Assembly (NCBI GenBank): GCA_964434575.1
Contig: CAYSWB010000006.1
Coordinates: 16,016 to 80,015, forward strand
DNA length: 64,000 nt
Direction: 5' to 3'
Source: DAORHV01 sp964434575
Lineage (GTDB): Bacteria > Patescibacteriota > Gracilibacteria > Peribacterales > Peribacteraceae
Shown: positions 32,689-42,086 of the stretch, one piece after another
Layout: each line of letters starts with the position of its first letter
How positions within the stretch are numbered: the first letter of the stretch is position 1
The notes under the pieces: generated by a model
The model's input: the letters and a program-made list of their open reading frames with translations, nothing else
What the model was told of the DNA's origin: nothing
Database searches by the model: none
Made by a program: the position numbers and the translations under genes

Positions 32689-35600
32689 ATGGAACAGCGC
32701 TTCACCATCCTCAACGCCAACGGGTTCTCCCCGTCCGAGCGTGAGCACCGCATGATCTTTGCGGAGGCAAATCCGGAGGCCAACCCCCCGCCGCCCCCGC
32801 GCGCGGAGAACCTGCCGGACTTCAACCGCCTCCACCAGGGCGCTGAATCCAACGGCAACACGGCCGAGCGCACGTACAACAACGTGTACGACCGGATGAC
32901 GAAGCGCCAGGAGGCCTACCGCAAGGAGGTCAGCAGCCTCACCGATGCCATCACCAAGGCCGGCGGAAATCTGCAAACGAGCACCGAGGGAACCCGCAGG
33001 AACGTCAGCACGCTCATCGAAGACCTGCAGAACGTCTACCGCCGCGAATACACGGACTCCAGCGGCAACCGCCAGGAGTACCGCAACGGACTCTACGCCC
33101 GCGTGAACCAGATCGAAGCCGCCTACGGCCAGATCGAAGGCATCATCGCCGGCCTGGAAGACGCCGTGGCCGCGAACTCGCCGGGCGGCGTGCTGCCTCC
33201 CCCGCTGACCCGCTACGCCGACCGCGTGCGCGCCGAGCGCACCCGCGCCGCGCTGGCCGGTGAAGGCACCGGTTCCGTGGACGTCCGCACCTACACCGTG
33301 CCGTTCACGCCGGAGAGCATGTCCGAGACGTCGACGTACTCGCTGCTGCGCATCCCCGCCAACTTCGAATTCAACTTCGGCGCCAACGCCGAGGTCGCCC
33401 GCATCATGGCCGGCAACTACAGTATCGAGGGTGGCATGTCGAACGGCATCCAGTATCTGCGCATCAAGCCCGCCGCCGCCACGGCGCTGGCCCGCGGCAA
33501 CCTGACCATCCCGGTCACGGTGCGCGGTATCGGCAACCGTGTCGAAGGCACGACGACCGCCACGGTCCGCGCCGACGGCCCGATCAACGAGAACCCGAAC
33601 GTGGGCAACACGCTCATCCGTCTCGAGTACGCCGCCATGGTCCGTCCGGACGGCACGACCGTCGACGGCCCGGGTACCGGTCCTGGTGAAGAGCCGGTGA
33701 TCCCCATCGAGACGCCCGAACAAGTCGAGAAGCGCTTGGAGGCCACCCGCGACGAGTACCAGAAGACCTTCGAGGCGAACAGGGAGAACTCCGAGAACGC
33801 CCTGAAGGCCCTGCAGGAAATCGACCGCGAGGCGAACCCGGACGCGTACCTCGTGGCTCTCGAAGCCTACGTGAAGCTGCTCGGCACGGAGAACGCCCAT
33901 CTGAACGGAGAGCCGCTGGCTTGGCCGGATGGCGATCCTCGCCCGGCATCGCACGCCAACCGCCGCGCCACCCTCACCGAGGAGTTGCCGGCCCGCGAGC
34001 AGGAGGTGAAGGACATCCGCGAATATCTTGCCTACGCCGACACGCTTGCCCGTCTGGACGGCGAGCTGAGCATCGCGCTTGCCGCCGTGCCGACGGATCT
34101 GCCGGCTGGCAACGACGTGCAGGGTTGGGAGACGCGCATCGCCGCGCTGGAGGCCGTGCAGGGCAAGTTGACCGCGCTGAACGAGCACCTTGGCGACTTC
34201 TACAACGGCGCCAATGCCGGCGCGACCGGCGCCCAGCAGACCGCGATCGACAACCGCTCGCAGGGCATGCCCGACGAAATCGCGAACAACGACAAGGCTC
34301 TTGCCGAGGCCCGCGAAGGCCTGGATGAAGCCAAGCGCCAGGAGTTCCACGACAAGTGGCTGGAGCTCAATCGCGACACCACGGGTGCTTCCATGGCGTT
34401 CGGCAACGCCGATCGCGAAAACGTGAGCGAGACCATCTCCGCTTTGCGGGGCTACATCGACGCCATCATCGCGGAAAAGAGTCACCTGGAATTGCGCGGC
34501 TCCGTGCCGGCCAGCACCGATCCGTCGGACGACCGTGCGGCGACGTGGGAAACCCGCGCCGGCGAGACGATCGCCGCGCAAACCGAGATGGAGGGACTCA
34601 TGACCCAGCTCGTGGATCTGCAGGCATTCCAGGCCATCGCCGAGGACTACCAGACGTCCAGCGACACTCTGAAAGCCGTATACGACCAGCCGCTGCCCGC
34701 CGAGAATGACGTGGCCGGTTGGCAGGCTCGCATCGAAGCAGGCAACGCTTGGCAGGCCGCACTCGTGCTCGAGCAGGGTCACCTGCAGGGCTTCGAGGGC
34801 AGCACCGGCCAGCCTGCGGCGACCGAGGCACACCAGAAGGCCGTCACCGACCGCTTGGCCGACGTGGACTTCAACATCCCGGAGGCCCAGGCTCTCATCG
34901 CCGAGGCACAGGAAGGCAAGAACGAAGCCGATCGCCAGGTGTATGACGCGGAGTGGCGCCGCTTGAACGCCGAGACCACGAGCACCGCTTCGTGGGAGGA
35001 CGGCGACCCGGAGGACATGGATTCGAAGATCAGTCTGCTCAGTGCTCACGTCGACGCGCTTGTGGCCGAGACCAGCCACCTGGCCGTCTACGGAGGCGTG
35101 CCGGACACCAAGCCGGGCGACACGCGCCCCGCCGAGTGGGCCGCTCGCTTCAACGAGCTGCCGGCTATCCAGACCGACATGCAGGAGAAGCTGCGCCAGT
35201 TCGAGGCCACTCGCGACTTCCTGAACAATGCCGATACGTACGAAGGCGAAACCGAGGCCTCGTTCGGCAACATCCCCGAGGACCCGACCGATCCGACCGA
35301 TCAGGCCGGCTGGGAGGCGAAAATCGCCCAGACCGAAGACTACATCGGCCGCCTCACCGGCGAGAAGGCTCACTTGGACACGTACGCCGGCAGCGATGCC
35401 GAGACGGGTTCGACCGAGAACCAGGCCAGCGGTATCCGCCAGCGCCTGGCCGACGTGGACGCCGCTCTGCAGGGCATGCAGGACACCGAGATGCCGCGCC
35501 TGCAGGAAGAGCGCAACAAAGCCGAATGCAACAAGTTCGAGGCGGACTGGACCGACCTGAAGACGAATGCGGAAGGAGCCCAGCTGGCCTACGAGGCCAC

Positions 35601-37044
35601 GCTGACGGACGGTAGCGATCCCACCGCCCGCCTGAGCGCCCTGAGCACGGCGATCAGCGCCCTGCGCAACGAAAACAATTTCCTCGGCACTCTGAACGCC
35701 GAAATCCACGATCCGGCTGACGAGCGCCTGGGCACCTACTACGCACGCGTCAACACGCTCAACGAAGACATTCCGAACCTGGAGATCACCGCCGAACAGC
35801 TCGCCGACCTCGTCGTCTACGAGGCCGAATGGGAGCCGAAGTACAACGCGACCGAAACGACATCCGCCCTTCCGGCCGTACCGACCGCCCGCGGCGACGT
35901 GGACGGCTGGACCGCCTACAAGACCGCCGTGGAAACCTACAACGCTCTCGTGCTGGACGAAGGCCTGCATATGGCTTCCTTTGTCACCCGCCCGGGTTTC
36001 GCCGTCGCGACCCCGACCGAGACCGAGACCGTGTACAACCGCTTCATGTACCTCACCGGCGAGGGCATGAACAACACCACGAAGCTTGGCGACGCCGAGC
36101 GCGGCCTGATCACCGCCACGAACGACAAGTTCGAAGACGACTGGAACCCGCTGAACGCAGCTTCGGATGGCGGCAAAATCCCGTGGGAAGGCGTTCTGGT
36201 GACCGACGACATGCCGGCCGACCAGAAGCTCTCCACGCTGAACGTCTACCGCACGGCCCTCATGGCCGAGCGCGGCCATCTGGAAGGCGCCGTGTCTCTG
36301 CCCGCCGAAATGCCGCCTCCGGCCACCGCGCGCCCGGACTATGCCGCCCGCCTCAAGGTCGTCCAGGACACCATCACCGAGTTGGACACGAAGGAAGGCG
36401 AACTGAACTCCCTCAGCGCGTTCGAGCAGGAGCAGACCAAGCTCGGCGGCGAGAGCGAGAACGCCCAGAAGCGAGCCGAAGCCGCCCTGACCCCCGCCGC
36501 TCCGGAAGCAGCGAACTTGCCGGCTTGGACCAACCGCCGCGACGCCGTCCAGCGCTACATCACCGCGCTGACCAACGAGCAGGCACACCTCCAGACGCTC
36601 ACCACCATTCCGGGTAACAACGTCATCACGGCCAACGACCGCACCGACGTGGAGACCCGCCTGAAGGACATTGAGACGGCTCTCAAAACCCAGGAAGGCG
36701 TACTGAAGACCCAGCAGGACGGCGTGGATGCCGCCCGCGTGGACACCGTCACCAAAATCGACACCGAAGGCCCCGTCCGCCTGGCCAACCGCACGGCCAC
36801 CGCCACGCGCACCATCAACCGCTTCCAGGACATCACGGTCACCAAGGGCATCAGCGTGATGACCATCCCGGGCAACACCAACAGCGCCAACCCCGACTTC
36901 CCGATCTTCACCCGCGAACCGGGCACCGACAACGTCACCATCCGCGCCGGCGAGCGTTCCACGGGAACGTACGAGGTGAACGTCGCAGGCAAGACGATGA
37001 CGATCACCATCCCGGCACTGCCGCCCCGCCCGCGTCCGCGATAA
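32689..37044 (+). CDS. Giant (1451-residue) protein with ten ~99-residue helical repeats
   Basis: No signal peptide or membrane helix. Residues 1-180: Pro-rich then coiled-coil-like. About 195-330: a beta-rich domain (VDVRTYTVPFTPESM, then ASVTVRG-type strands). About 345-1340: ten copies of a helical unit whose landmark is a Glu plus HL/FL pair, as in WETRIAALEAV...NEHL, WQARIEAGNAW...EQGHL, WEAKIAQTEDY...EKAHL. The landmarks fall at residues about 402, 498, 598, 696, 795, 893, 993, 1092, 1194 and 1298, a period of 96-104. The C-terminus is a small beta domain ending PPRPRPR. Highly acidic overall. The plus-strand unit interrupts the ribosomal cluster and has its own promoter and terminator. 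Function unknown; a structural or scaffolding protein is inferred. Confidence 0.75.
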   Translation: MEQRFTILNANGFSPSEREHRMIFAEANPEANPPPPPRAENLPDFNRLHQGAESNGNTAERTYNNVYDRMTKRQEAYRKEVSSLTDAITKAGGNLQTSTEGTRRNVSTLIEDLQNVYRREYTDSSGNRQEYRNGLYARVNQIEAAYGQIEGIIAGLEDAVAANSPGGVLPPPLTRYADRVRAERTRAALAGEGTGSVDVRTYTVPFTPESMSETSTYSLLRIPANFEFNFGANAEVARIMAGNYSIEGGMSNGIQYLRIKPAAATALARGNLTIPVTVRGIGNRVEGTTTATVRADGPINENPNVGNTLIRLEYAAMVRPDGTTVDGPGTGPGEEPVIPIETPEQVEKRLEATRDEYQKTFEANRENSENALKALQEIDREANPDAYLVALEAYVKLLGTENAHLNGEPLAWPDGDPRPASHANRRATLTEELPAREQEVKDIREYLAYADTLARLDGELSIALAAVPTDLPAGNDVQGWETRIAALEAVQGKLTALNEHLGDFYNGANAGATGAQQTAIDNRSQGMPDEIANNDKALAEAREGLDEAKRQEFHDKWLELNRDTTGASMAFGNADRENVSETISALRGYIDAIIAEKSHLELRGSVPASTDPSDDRAATWETRAGETIAAQTEMEGLMTQLVDLQAFQAIAEDYQTSSDTLKAVYDQPLPAENDVAGWQARIEAGNAWQAALVLEQGHLQGFEGSTGQPAATEAHQKAVTDRLADVDFNIPEAQALIAEAQEGKNEADRQVYDAEWRRLNAETTSTASWEDGDPEDMDSKISLLSAHVDALVAETSHLAVYGGVPDTKPGDTRPAEWAARFNELPAIQTDMQEKLRQFEATRDFLNNADTYEGETEASFGNIPEDPTDPTDQAGWEAKIAQTEDYIGRLTGEKAHLDTYAGSDAETGSTENQASGIRQRLADVDAALQGMQDTEMPRLQEERNKAECNKFEADWTDLKTNAEGAQLAYEATLTDGSDPTARLSALSTAISALRNENNFLGTLNAEIHDPADERLGTYYARVNTLNEDIPNLEITAEQLADLVVYEAEWEPKYNATETTSALPAVPTARGDVDGWTAYKTAVETYNALVLDEGLHMASFVTRPGFAVATPTETETVYNRFMYLTGEGMNNTTKLGDAERGLITATNDKFEDDWNPLNAASDGGKIPWEGVLVTDDMPADQKLSTLNVYRTALMAERGHLEGAVSLPAEMPPPATARPDYAARLKVVQDTITELDTKEGELNSLSAFEQEQTKLGGESENAQKRAEAALTPAAPEAANLPAWTNRRDAVQRYITALTNEQAHLQTLTTIPGNNVITANDRTDVETRLKDIETALKTQEGVLKTQQDGVDAARVDTVTKIDTEGPVRLANRTATATRTINRFQDITVTKGISVMTIPGNTNSANPDFPIFTREPGTDNVTIRAGERSTGTYEVNVAGKTMTITIPALPPRPRPR

Positions 37045-37071
37045 AGAGGATATCCATCATCGGAACCTACC

Positions 37072-37097
37072 AAAGGCCGGGAAACCGGCCTTTGTTT
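37072..37097 (+). terminator. Terminator of the giant repeat gene
   Basis: Perfect 9-base stem AAAGGCCGG / CCGGCCTTT with loop GAAA, then GTTTTG. Lies in the 115-base gap before the stop of the convergent map gene; the reverse strand also reads as a hairpin followed by TTTGG, so it may serve map too. Confidence 0.85.
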
Positions 37098-37159
37098 TGT
37101 CCATCAACATGCCAAAGCAATGCACCGCAGGCGCGACGCGGCGTCGCGCCTTCAAGCGG

Positions 37160-37918
37160 CTAGGCGATGATCTCGCAGCCCTCCTCCGTGAGCAGCACGC
37201 TGTGCTCGAAATGGCAGGCCCAGGACCCGTCCGCGGTGCGGATGGTCCACTGGTCGTCGTCGGTGATGATGTGCGGGCTTCCCAGGCAGGCGATGGGCTC
37301 GATGGCGATGAGCGTATTCTTGGGCAACACCGGACCCTCCCCCGCCGTGCCCCAGTTCGGCACGTCCGGGAACTGGTGCAGGCTGGAGCCCAGGCCGTGG
37401 CCGGTCAGCTGGCTGACCACCGTGTACCCGGCGGCCTCGATGCGGCGCTGCACGAACGACGAAATGTCCCCCACCCGGGCGCCCGGCTTCACGACCTGTT
37501 TGATGACGTCCTCCAAGGCGGCGGACACCACGTCCAGGAACGTCTGTTTGTGCGCATCGATGTGTCCGGCCGCGACAGTCACGCAGGCATCGGTGTAGAG
37601 CTTGTCGTAGACCACGCCGCCATCCAGCGACACGATGTCGCCCTCCTTGACGACCAGCGGGCCGGGAATACCGTGCACCACCACGTCGTTCACCGACGTG
37701 CACAGCGAGCCGGGAAAGCCGTGATACCCCTTGAATGCGGGCTTGCCGCCGGCCTTGCGGATAAAGTCTTCGGCGATACGGTCCAGCTCCATGGTCGTGA
37801 TGCCCGGCTTCACATGGGCGGCAACGTGTTTCAGGCAGTCCTGCAAAATCGCGCCACCCGTTCGGAGAGACGCGATTTGCTTCGGCTTCAGGAGTTGGAA
37901 TCGTTCGTCGAAGGTCAT
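37160..37918 (-). CDS. map: Methionine aminopeptidase, type I
   Basis: 252 residues. Removes N-terminal Met from new proteins. All metal ligands are present at the right spacing: Asp99 (SLDGG), Asp110 (YTDACVT), His174 (TGHGLG), Glu207 (IAIEPIA), Glu239 (FEHS), plus the substrate His82 (VVHGIPG). No N-terminal zinc-finger extension. Next to the adenylate kinases and secY, the usual spc operon tail, but cut off from infA by the plus-strand giant gene. Confidence 0.97.
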   Translation of the reverse strand: MTFDERFQLLKPKQIASLRTGGAILQDCLKHVAAHVKPGITTMELDRIAEDFIRKAGGKPAFKGYHGFPGSLCTSVNDVVVHGIPGPLVVKEGDIVSLDGGVVYDKLYTDACVTVAAGHIDAHKQTFLDVVSAALEDVIKQVVKPGARVGDISSFVQRRIEAAGYTVVSQLTGHGLGSSLHQFPDVPNWGTAGEGPVLPKNTLIAIEPIACLGSPHIITDDDQWTIRTADGSWACHFEHSVLLTEEGCEIIA

Positions 37919-37935
37919 GACTCAAGCATCCAGTA

Positions 37936-38703
37936 TTAGGCCTCCTGGCGCAAGACGGTGCCGGCGGGGACGCCGACAGGGACAGCTTTGATGGGCCTTC
38001 CACCCTCATCTCCTCCGCCTCCCAAGACGCGGGCGCGCTCGAAAGCCACTCCGATGATCGCGGCGCGGACGCGGGCCTGCACCTGCTCGGGCTTCTCGTT
38101 CGGATCGTCGATGGCGATGGTGATGAGGCGGCCGGCATCGCCGTACGCATCGATCACGGGCCGGGTCTCTTCGTTGTAAACGCGCATGCGCTTGGCGATG
38201 ACCTCCGGCTTGTCGTCTTCGCGGCCGCGGGCTCCGGCAAGGATGCGCTGCGTGGCCAGGTCCTCGGTAATATCGAAGAACAAACAGTAGTCATCATCGA
38301 TGCCCTGCGCATCCAGCTTTCCGCGGGCGATCAGGTACTGGATCTTGGTGCGGGGAAAGCCGTTCGCGAATACTTTTTCTCCCAGCTGCAGCTTCTCGAC
38401 GAGCTGCGGGGTCACCGCCTGGGCGGTTGGCTCGTCCGGAGCCATGCCTCCTACCGCCATGGCCTTCAAAATGGCCTCGGTGTGCTCATCATCCGGAAAT
38501 TGCTCGGCGTGCTTCTTCAGCAAAGCGCTCGTGCGGATCATGCCGTAGCCCAGTGCCTCGGCGACGGGGTTGGCATTGGTGTCCTTTCCTGCACCGGGTC
38601 GGCCCGCCGCGGTAAGCATACGAGGCAAGAATTTAGCAGTACCATTCAGTTCCGCGACCGTCGCGGCATCCGGGATAACGATTTCAGGCTTGGTAATACC
38701 CAT
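37936..38703 (-). CDS. Adenylate kinase-like protein, diverged paralog
   Basis: 255 residues. P-loop GRPGAGKDT at about 35-43 after a 30-residue extension; LID-like and NMP-like regions (FPRTKIQYL matches the FPRt.aQ..L motif; LFFDITEDLATQRI; RMRVYNEETRPVIDAY). The last ~40 residues (GGGGDEGGRP) are extra. The usual Asp-Gly before FPR is N-G here (ANGFPR). A second adenylate kinase lies directly upstream, so this copy may phosphorylate another nucleotide. It has its own promoter, so it is not merely read through from adk. Confidence 0.75.
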   Translation of the reverse strand: MGITKPEIVIPDAATVAELNGTAKFLPRMLTAAGRPGAGKDTNANPVAEALGYGMIRTSALLKKHAEQFPDDEHTEAILKAMAVGGMAPDEPTAQAVTPQLVEKLQLGEKVFANGFPRTKIQYLIARGKLDAQGIDDDYCLFFDITEDLATQRILAGARGREDDKPEVIAKRMRVYNEETRPVIDAYGDAGRLITIAIDDPNEKPEQVQARVRAAIIGVAFERARVLGGGGDEGGRPIKAVPVGVPAGTVLRQEA

Positions 38704-38708
38704 AGAGT

Positions 38709-38737
38709 ATTAGAAAACAAAAAAATTAATAAGTCAA
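38709..38737 (-). promoter_or_regulatory. Promoter of the adenylate kinase-like gene
   Basis: On the minus strand TTGACT (38732-38737), 17-base AT-rich spacer, TCTAAT (38709-38714), 5 bases before the ATG at 38703. It predicts an essentially leaderless message. Confidence 0.6.
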
Positions 38738-38801
38738 TAAATCGATGTCGGGCAGAAGATACGACAGCAAGTTGACTTACGCAATTCGAGACAAGGATTT
38801 T

Positions 38802-39368
38802 TTACCCCCGCTGTACAAGCTTACTCAACTGTACATAGACTTCGTCCACCCCTTTATCTGCTGGAATGGAAGCCATCTTTCCGGCCTGGTCGTACTTCCG
38901 GATGACCGGACGCGTCTTTTCGGCGAACGTGGCCATCCGGCGGGCGATGACGGCGGTATCGGCGTCGTCTGCACGGCCCTGCTCCTTGGCACGCCCCAGG
39001 ATGCGCTTGGTGGCCTCCTCGGGGTCCAGCAGGAACTCCACGCAGCGGAACTCGCGGCCGGCGTCCTTCATGACCGCGTCGAAGTCGCGCTGCTGGTCTT
39101 CGTCGCGCGGGATGCCGTCGAACAGGATCTTCTGGCCCTTGGGGCGCTTGGCGACCGCCTCTTTCACCTCCTGCATGATGATCTCGTGGGGCACCAGGTG
39201 CCCCTTGTCGATGTACGACTGCACCGTCTTGCCCAGTTCGGAACCCGAGGCCACGATCTTCCGCAGCTCGCCGCCGGCCTCGAAGATGTCGTAGCCGAAC
39301 TCCGCGGCCAGCTTCTTCGCCTGGGTGCCTTTACCGGAGCCTTGGATGCCGAAGAAAACGAGGTCCAT
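38802..39368 (-). CDS. adk: Adenylate kinase
   Basis: 188 residues from MDLVFFGIQGSGKGTQ. Makes 2 ADP from ATP and AMP. P-loop GIQGSGKGT (about 7-15), FDGIPRDEDQQRDFD (where E. coli has DGFPR), LDPEEATKRILGRAKEQGRADDAD as a short LID, RMATFAEKTRPVIRKY. It is the short-LID, zinc-free type. An in-frame start at 39404 is less likely; MDLVFFG matches the family start. It follows secY in the spc order. Confidence 0.9.
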   Translation of the reverse strand: MDLVFFGIQGSGKGTQAKKLAAEFGYDIFEAGGELRKIVASGSELGKTVQSYIDKGHLVPHEIIMQEVKEAVAKRPKGQKILFDGIPRDEDQQRDFDAVMKDAGREFRCVEFLLDPEEATKRILGRAKEQGRADDADTAVIARRMATFAEKTRPVIRKYDQAGKMASIPADKGVDEVYVQLSKLVQRG

Positions 39369-39434
39369 GCGGAAGCGGGAGGGAAGGGAGGCAAACGCTA
39401 CCAAACCTCGGTGGCATTCGGAACCAATCGGCCT

Positions 39435-40715
39435 TTACACCAGCTTGTCGTAGTCGTGGGCCAACATCTGGGCGTTGATCTGGCGGATAAGCTCCAGAAT
39501 GACACCGACGATGATGATGAGACCCGAACCCGACACGATGAGGTCGCGCGAGCTGAGGGTGGAGTACTTGGTGAAGACCAGCGGGATGATGGCGACCAGA
39601 CCCAGGAAGATGCCGCCCCACAGGTTCAGGCGGTTGCTGGTGCGGGCCAGCATCTCGGCGGTCTGCTTGCCCGGACGCACGCCCGGGATGAAGCCGCCGC
39701 GCTTCTGGATGTTCTCGGCCACGTCGTCGGGCTTGAACGTCACGGAGACGTAGAAGTACGTGAAGGCGATGACGAGCAGGAAGTACAGGCTGATGTAGGT
39801 CCACGACGGCGTTTCGGCGCTCAGGTGCACGCGGATGAAGTCCACCACGCCCGCGAAGCGGGGGGCGGTCTGCAGGAACTGGGCGATGATGCCCGGGAAC
39901 GTGATGAGCGAAACGGCGAAGATGATGGGGATCATGCCCGCCTGGTTCAGGCGGATGGGCAGGTTGCCCTTCACGCCGCGTCCGGCGCCCTGGTTGGCGT
40001 AGGTCAGCGGGATGGCGCGGTGGGCGTCCGTAAACAGCACCACGGCCACGAGCGTGGCCAGCGAGACGACGAGGAAGAAGTAGAACGCGGCCAGCTTCTC
40101 CTGTCCGGCAAAGTACATGGTGGAAACGGTGCTCGGCATGGCGGCGACGATGCCGGTGAAGATCAAGAGCGAGATACCGTTACCGATGCCCTTCTCGGTG
40201 ATCAGCTCACCGATCCACATGACGAAGACGGAACCGGCCGAGACCATGAGCATGGGGACCAAAACCTGCGGGAAGGACAGCGGCACGATCTCGCCGCTTC
40301 CGCCCTGGTTGAGCAGGATCAGGAAGCCGTAGCTCTGGACGAATGCCAGCACGATGGACAGCCAGCGGGTGTACGTGTTGATCTTCTGCTGGCCCTGCAC
40401 GCCCTCCTTGGACAGTTCCTCGAGCTTGGGGAAGATGACGGTGCACAGCTGCAGGATGATGGACGCGTTGATGTACGGCGACAGTCCGAGCATCACCACC
40501 GAGAAACTCTCGAGCGAGCCACCGGTGAGCGCGGCGAAGATGCCGAGCGCGCTACCCGCCCCTCCCCTCGCGAGGAAGTCGGCGAGCAGCGTCTGGTTCG
40601 CGCCGGGCACCGCGATGTGCGCGGCGGCGCGGTAGGCGACCAGCATCAGGATGGTAAAGACGATACGCTTGCGCAGATCGGGGGAGCGCCAGAGCTGTTT
40701 GAGGTAGGTGAACAC
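39435..40715 (-). CDS. secY: Protein translocase subunit SecY
   Basis: 426 residues from GTG (reads MFTYLKQLWRSPDLRKRI). Ten membrane helices, with the plug/TM2 region and signature GISLLIFTGIVAAMP and the cytoplasmic loop GRGVKGNLPIRLNQAGMIPIIFA; the C-terminal cytoplasmic loop has RGGFIPGVRPGKQTAE. Standard length. Core channel of the Sec pathway that would export the surface proteins in this window. Confidence 0.97.
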   Translation of the reverse strand: MFTYLKQLWRSPDLRKRIVFTILMLVAYRAAAHIAVPGANQTLLADFLARGGAGSALGIFAALTGGSLESFSVVMLGLSPYINASIILQLCTVIFPKLEELSKEGVQGQQKINTYTRWLSIVLAFVQSYGFLILLNQGGSGEIVPLSFPQVLVPMLMVSAGSVFVMWIGELITEKGIGNGISLLIFTGIVAAMPSTVSTMYFAGQEKLAAFYFFLVVSLATLVAVVLFTDAHRAIPLTYANQGAGRGVKGNLPIRLNQAGMIPIIFAVSLITFPGIIAQFLQTAPRFAGVVDFIRVHLSAETPSWTYISLYFLLVIAFTYFYVSVTFKPDDVAENIQKRGGFIPGVRPGKQTAEMLARTSNRLNLWGGIFLGLVAIIPLVFTKYSTLSSRDLIVSGSGLIIIVGVILELIRQINAQMLAHDYDKLV

Positions 40716-40721
40716 GGTGGA

Positions 40722-41159
40722 TTAGCGGACGATGGTCAGGGATCCGCCGGCCTTCTCGAGCAGGGTCTTGGCGCTCTTGGAGGCGGCGTTGACGGTGACG
40801 GCGTACTTCTTGGTGACGGCTCCGCGGCCCAGCAACTTCACCGGGCGGGAGGTCTTGAGCACCTTGGCGGCGCGCAGGGCGGACACGTCGTACGTGCCGG
40901 CGGGCAGCTTCTCCAGGGCATCCACGTTCAGGACCTCGTAGTGCACGCGGGACGGGTTCGTGAAACCGCCGAGCTTGGGCTGGCGGCGGATAAGCGGGGT
41001 CTGACCTCCTTCGAAACCGGGACGGCGGCCTTTGCCCACGCGGGACTGCTGGCCTTTCGTTCCGCGACCGGCGGTGGTGCCTTTGCCGGAACCGTTGCCG
41101 CGCGCGACGCGCTTGAACGTGTTCTTAGCACCCTGGTAGGGCTTGATGGTGTGCAACAT
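40722..41159 (-). CDS. rplO: Ribosomal protein uL15
   Basis: 145 residues from MLHTIKPYQGAKNTFKRVARGNGSGKG. GTTAGRGTKGQQSR and FEGGQTPLIRRQPKLGGF are typical. First gene of its own unit with secY: in most bacteria it follows rpsE-rpmD, but here rpsE ends in a terminator 2.5 kb upstream and rpmD (uL30) is missing. The in-frame codons before the ATG are untranslated leader. No convincing -35/-10 pair is evident between 41160 and 41394 beyond a weak TACACT near 41278. Confidence 0.95.
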   Translation of the reverse strand: MLHTIKPYQGAKNTFKRVARGNGSGKGTTAGRGTKGQQSRVGKGRRPGFEGGQTPLIRRQPKLGGFTNPSRVHYEVLNVDALEKLPAGTYDVSALRAAKVLKTSRPVKLLGRGAVTKKYAVTVNAASKSAKTLLEKAGGSLTIVR

Positions 41160-41394
41160 ATCGAGAAGGAAAAGACAGGGTAAACCCGGGAGCGAAGCAT
41201 GCGAACGCACGTTCGCGCATCCAACGGGCATGTAGGATAGGGAGAAGATCCGCCCGCGTAAAGGGGAAAGTTCCAGTGTAGAGGCATCATCCCCATGTCA
41301 GGGATGTTCGACGACGAGGCGGGCCGACATATGACCGCTTCAGCTTGTGACATTTGGCTGCAACAAGCGCCGTATGCGACATCTGCGTTTGCTC

Positions 41395-41422
41395 TTGCCA
41401 AATACATGAAAATCCTGATAAT
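41395..41422 (+). promoter_or_regulatory. Promoter of the tandem-ACT gene
   Basis: TTGCCA (41395-41400), 16-base spacer, GATAAT (41417-41422) with TG two bases before. It would give a leader of about 180 bases, unusually long for this window, ending in a C/T-rich run before the ATG at 41610. No known riboswitch recognised in it. Confidence 0.55.
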
Positions 41423-41609
41423 GAACGCAGTACATGTTCACTACCACGTTTATTTCGGCCACCTGCCTCCACTCCCTCGTCATGAAGGGATCGGGCGGCG
41501 TTGGCGCATAGTGAACTCTCGCACCAACCCAACCGCCCCGACCATTACGGCGCCGGGGTGCCTTCTGCAAAAACCTTTCTCCTCACTCTCCCCACTTCCC
41601 CACACTCGT

Positions 41610-42032
41610 ATGAACACCGCGACACAGATCAACGTCACGCTGCCCAACGGTCCGGGCATGCTCGCGAAGTTGTGCGACCTGCTCCGCTCCGCGGACGTGA
41701 ACATCGAGGCGCTCTTCTGCACCGAGGGAACCGATCATTCGGTGCTGCACTTGGTTGTGGATGACACCGAGACGGCCAAGATCATGCTGCAGCCGCTGGG
41801 GGACGTGACCACCACGACGTTGCTGGCGTTCAGGCTCAAGAACAAGCCCGGCGCCATCGCCCAGGTCGCCCGTCTCTGCGCCGGCGCCCAGCTGAACATC
41901 GCGGAGATCTACTCCACGACGAGCGGCAAGGAAGCCACGGTCTACGTGTCGGTGGATCAGGTGGAGAAGGCCATGGAAATCTTCAGCAAAGCAGGCCCGG
42001 CCAGCATGCCGGCCCTGGCGATGGCCCGCTAA
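41610..42032 (+). CDS. Tandem ACT-domain protein
   Basis: 140 residues from MNTATQINVTLPNGPGMLAKLCDLLRSADVN. Two ACT domains, about 5-68 and 72-138; both have the ligand-loop pattern (PNGPGMLAKL; NKPGAIAQVARLCAGAQLNIAEIY). No catalytic domain, so this is a free-standing sensor, probably of an amino acid. Plus-strand insertion between rpsE and rplO, with its own promoter, long leader and terminator. Confidence 0.85.
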   Translation: MNTATQINVTLPNGPGMLAKLCDLLRSADVNIEALFCTEGTDHSVLHLVVDDTETAKIMLQPLGDVTTTTLLAFRLKNKPGAIAQVARLCAGAQLNIAEIYSTTSGKEATVYVSVDQVEKAMEIFSKAGPASMPALAMAR

Positions 42033-42052
42033 TCGAGATCATCAAACCAAGA

Positions 42053-42086
42053 AAGCGCGTCCCCGGAGAGTGGCGCGCTTTTTTAT
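42053..42086 (+). terminator. Terminator of the tandem-ACT gene
   Basis: AAGCGCG (42053-42059) / CGCGCTT (42074-42080) with an inner GC-rich loop, then six T. The T-run overlaps the stop codon of the convergent DJ-1/PfpI gene. Confidence 0.8.

Noticed and set aside
32680..36588. 1302-residue minus-strand frame opposite the giant repeat gene
   Set aside because: The plus strand has a promoter, regular ~99-residue helical repeats and a terminator; the minus frame is a Gly/Val/Arg-rich shadow.
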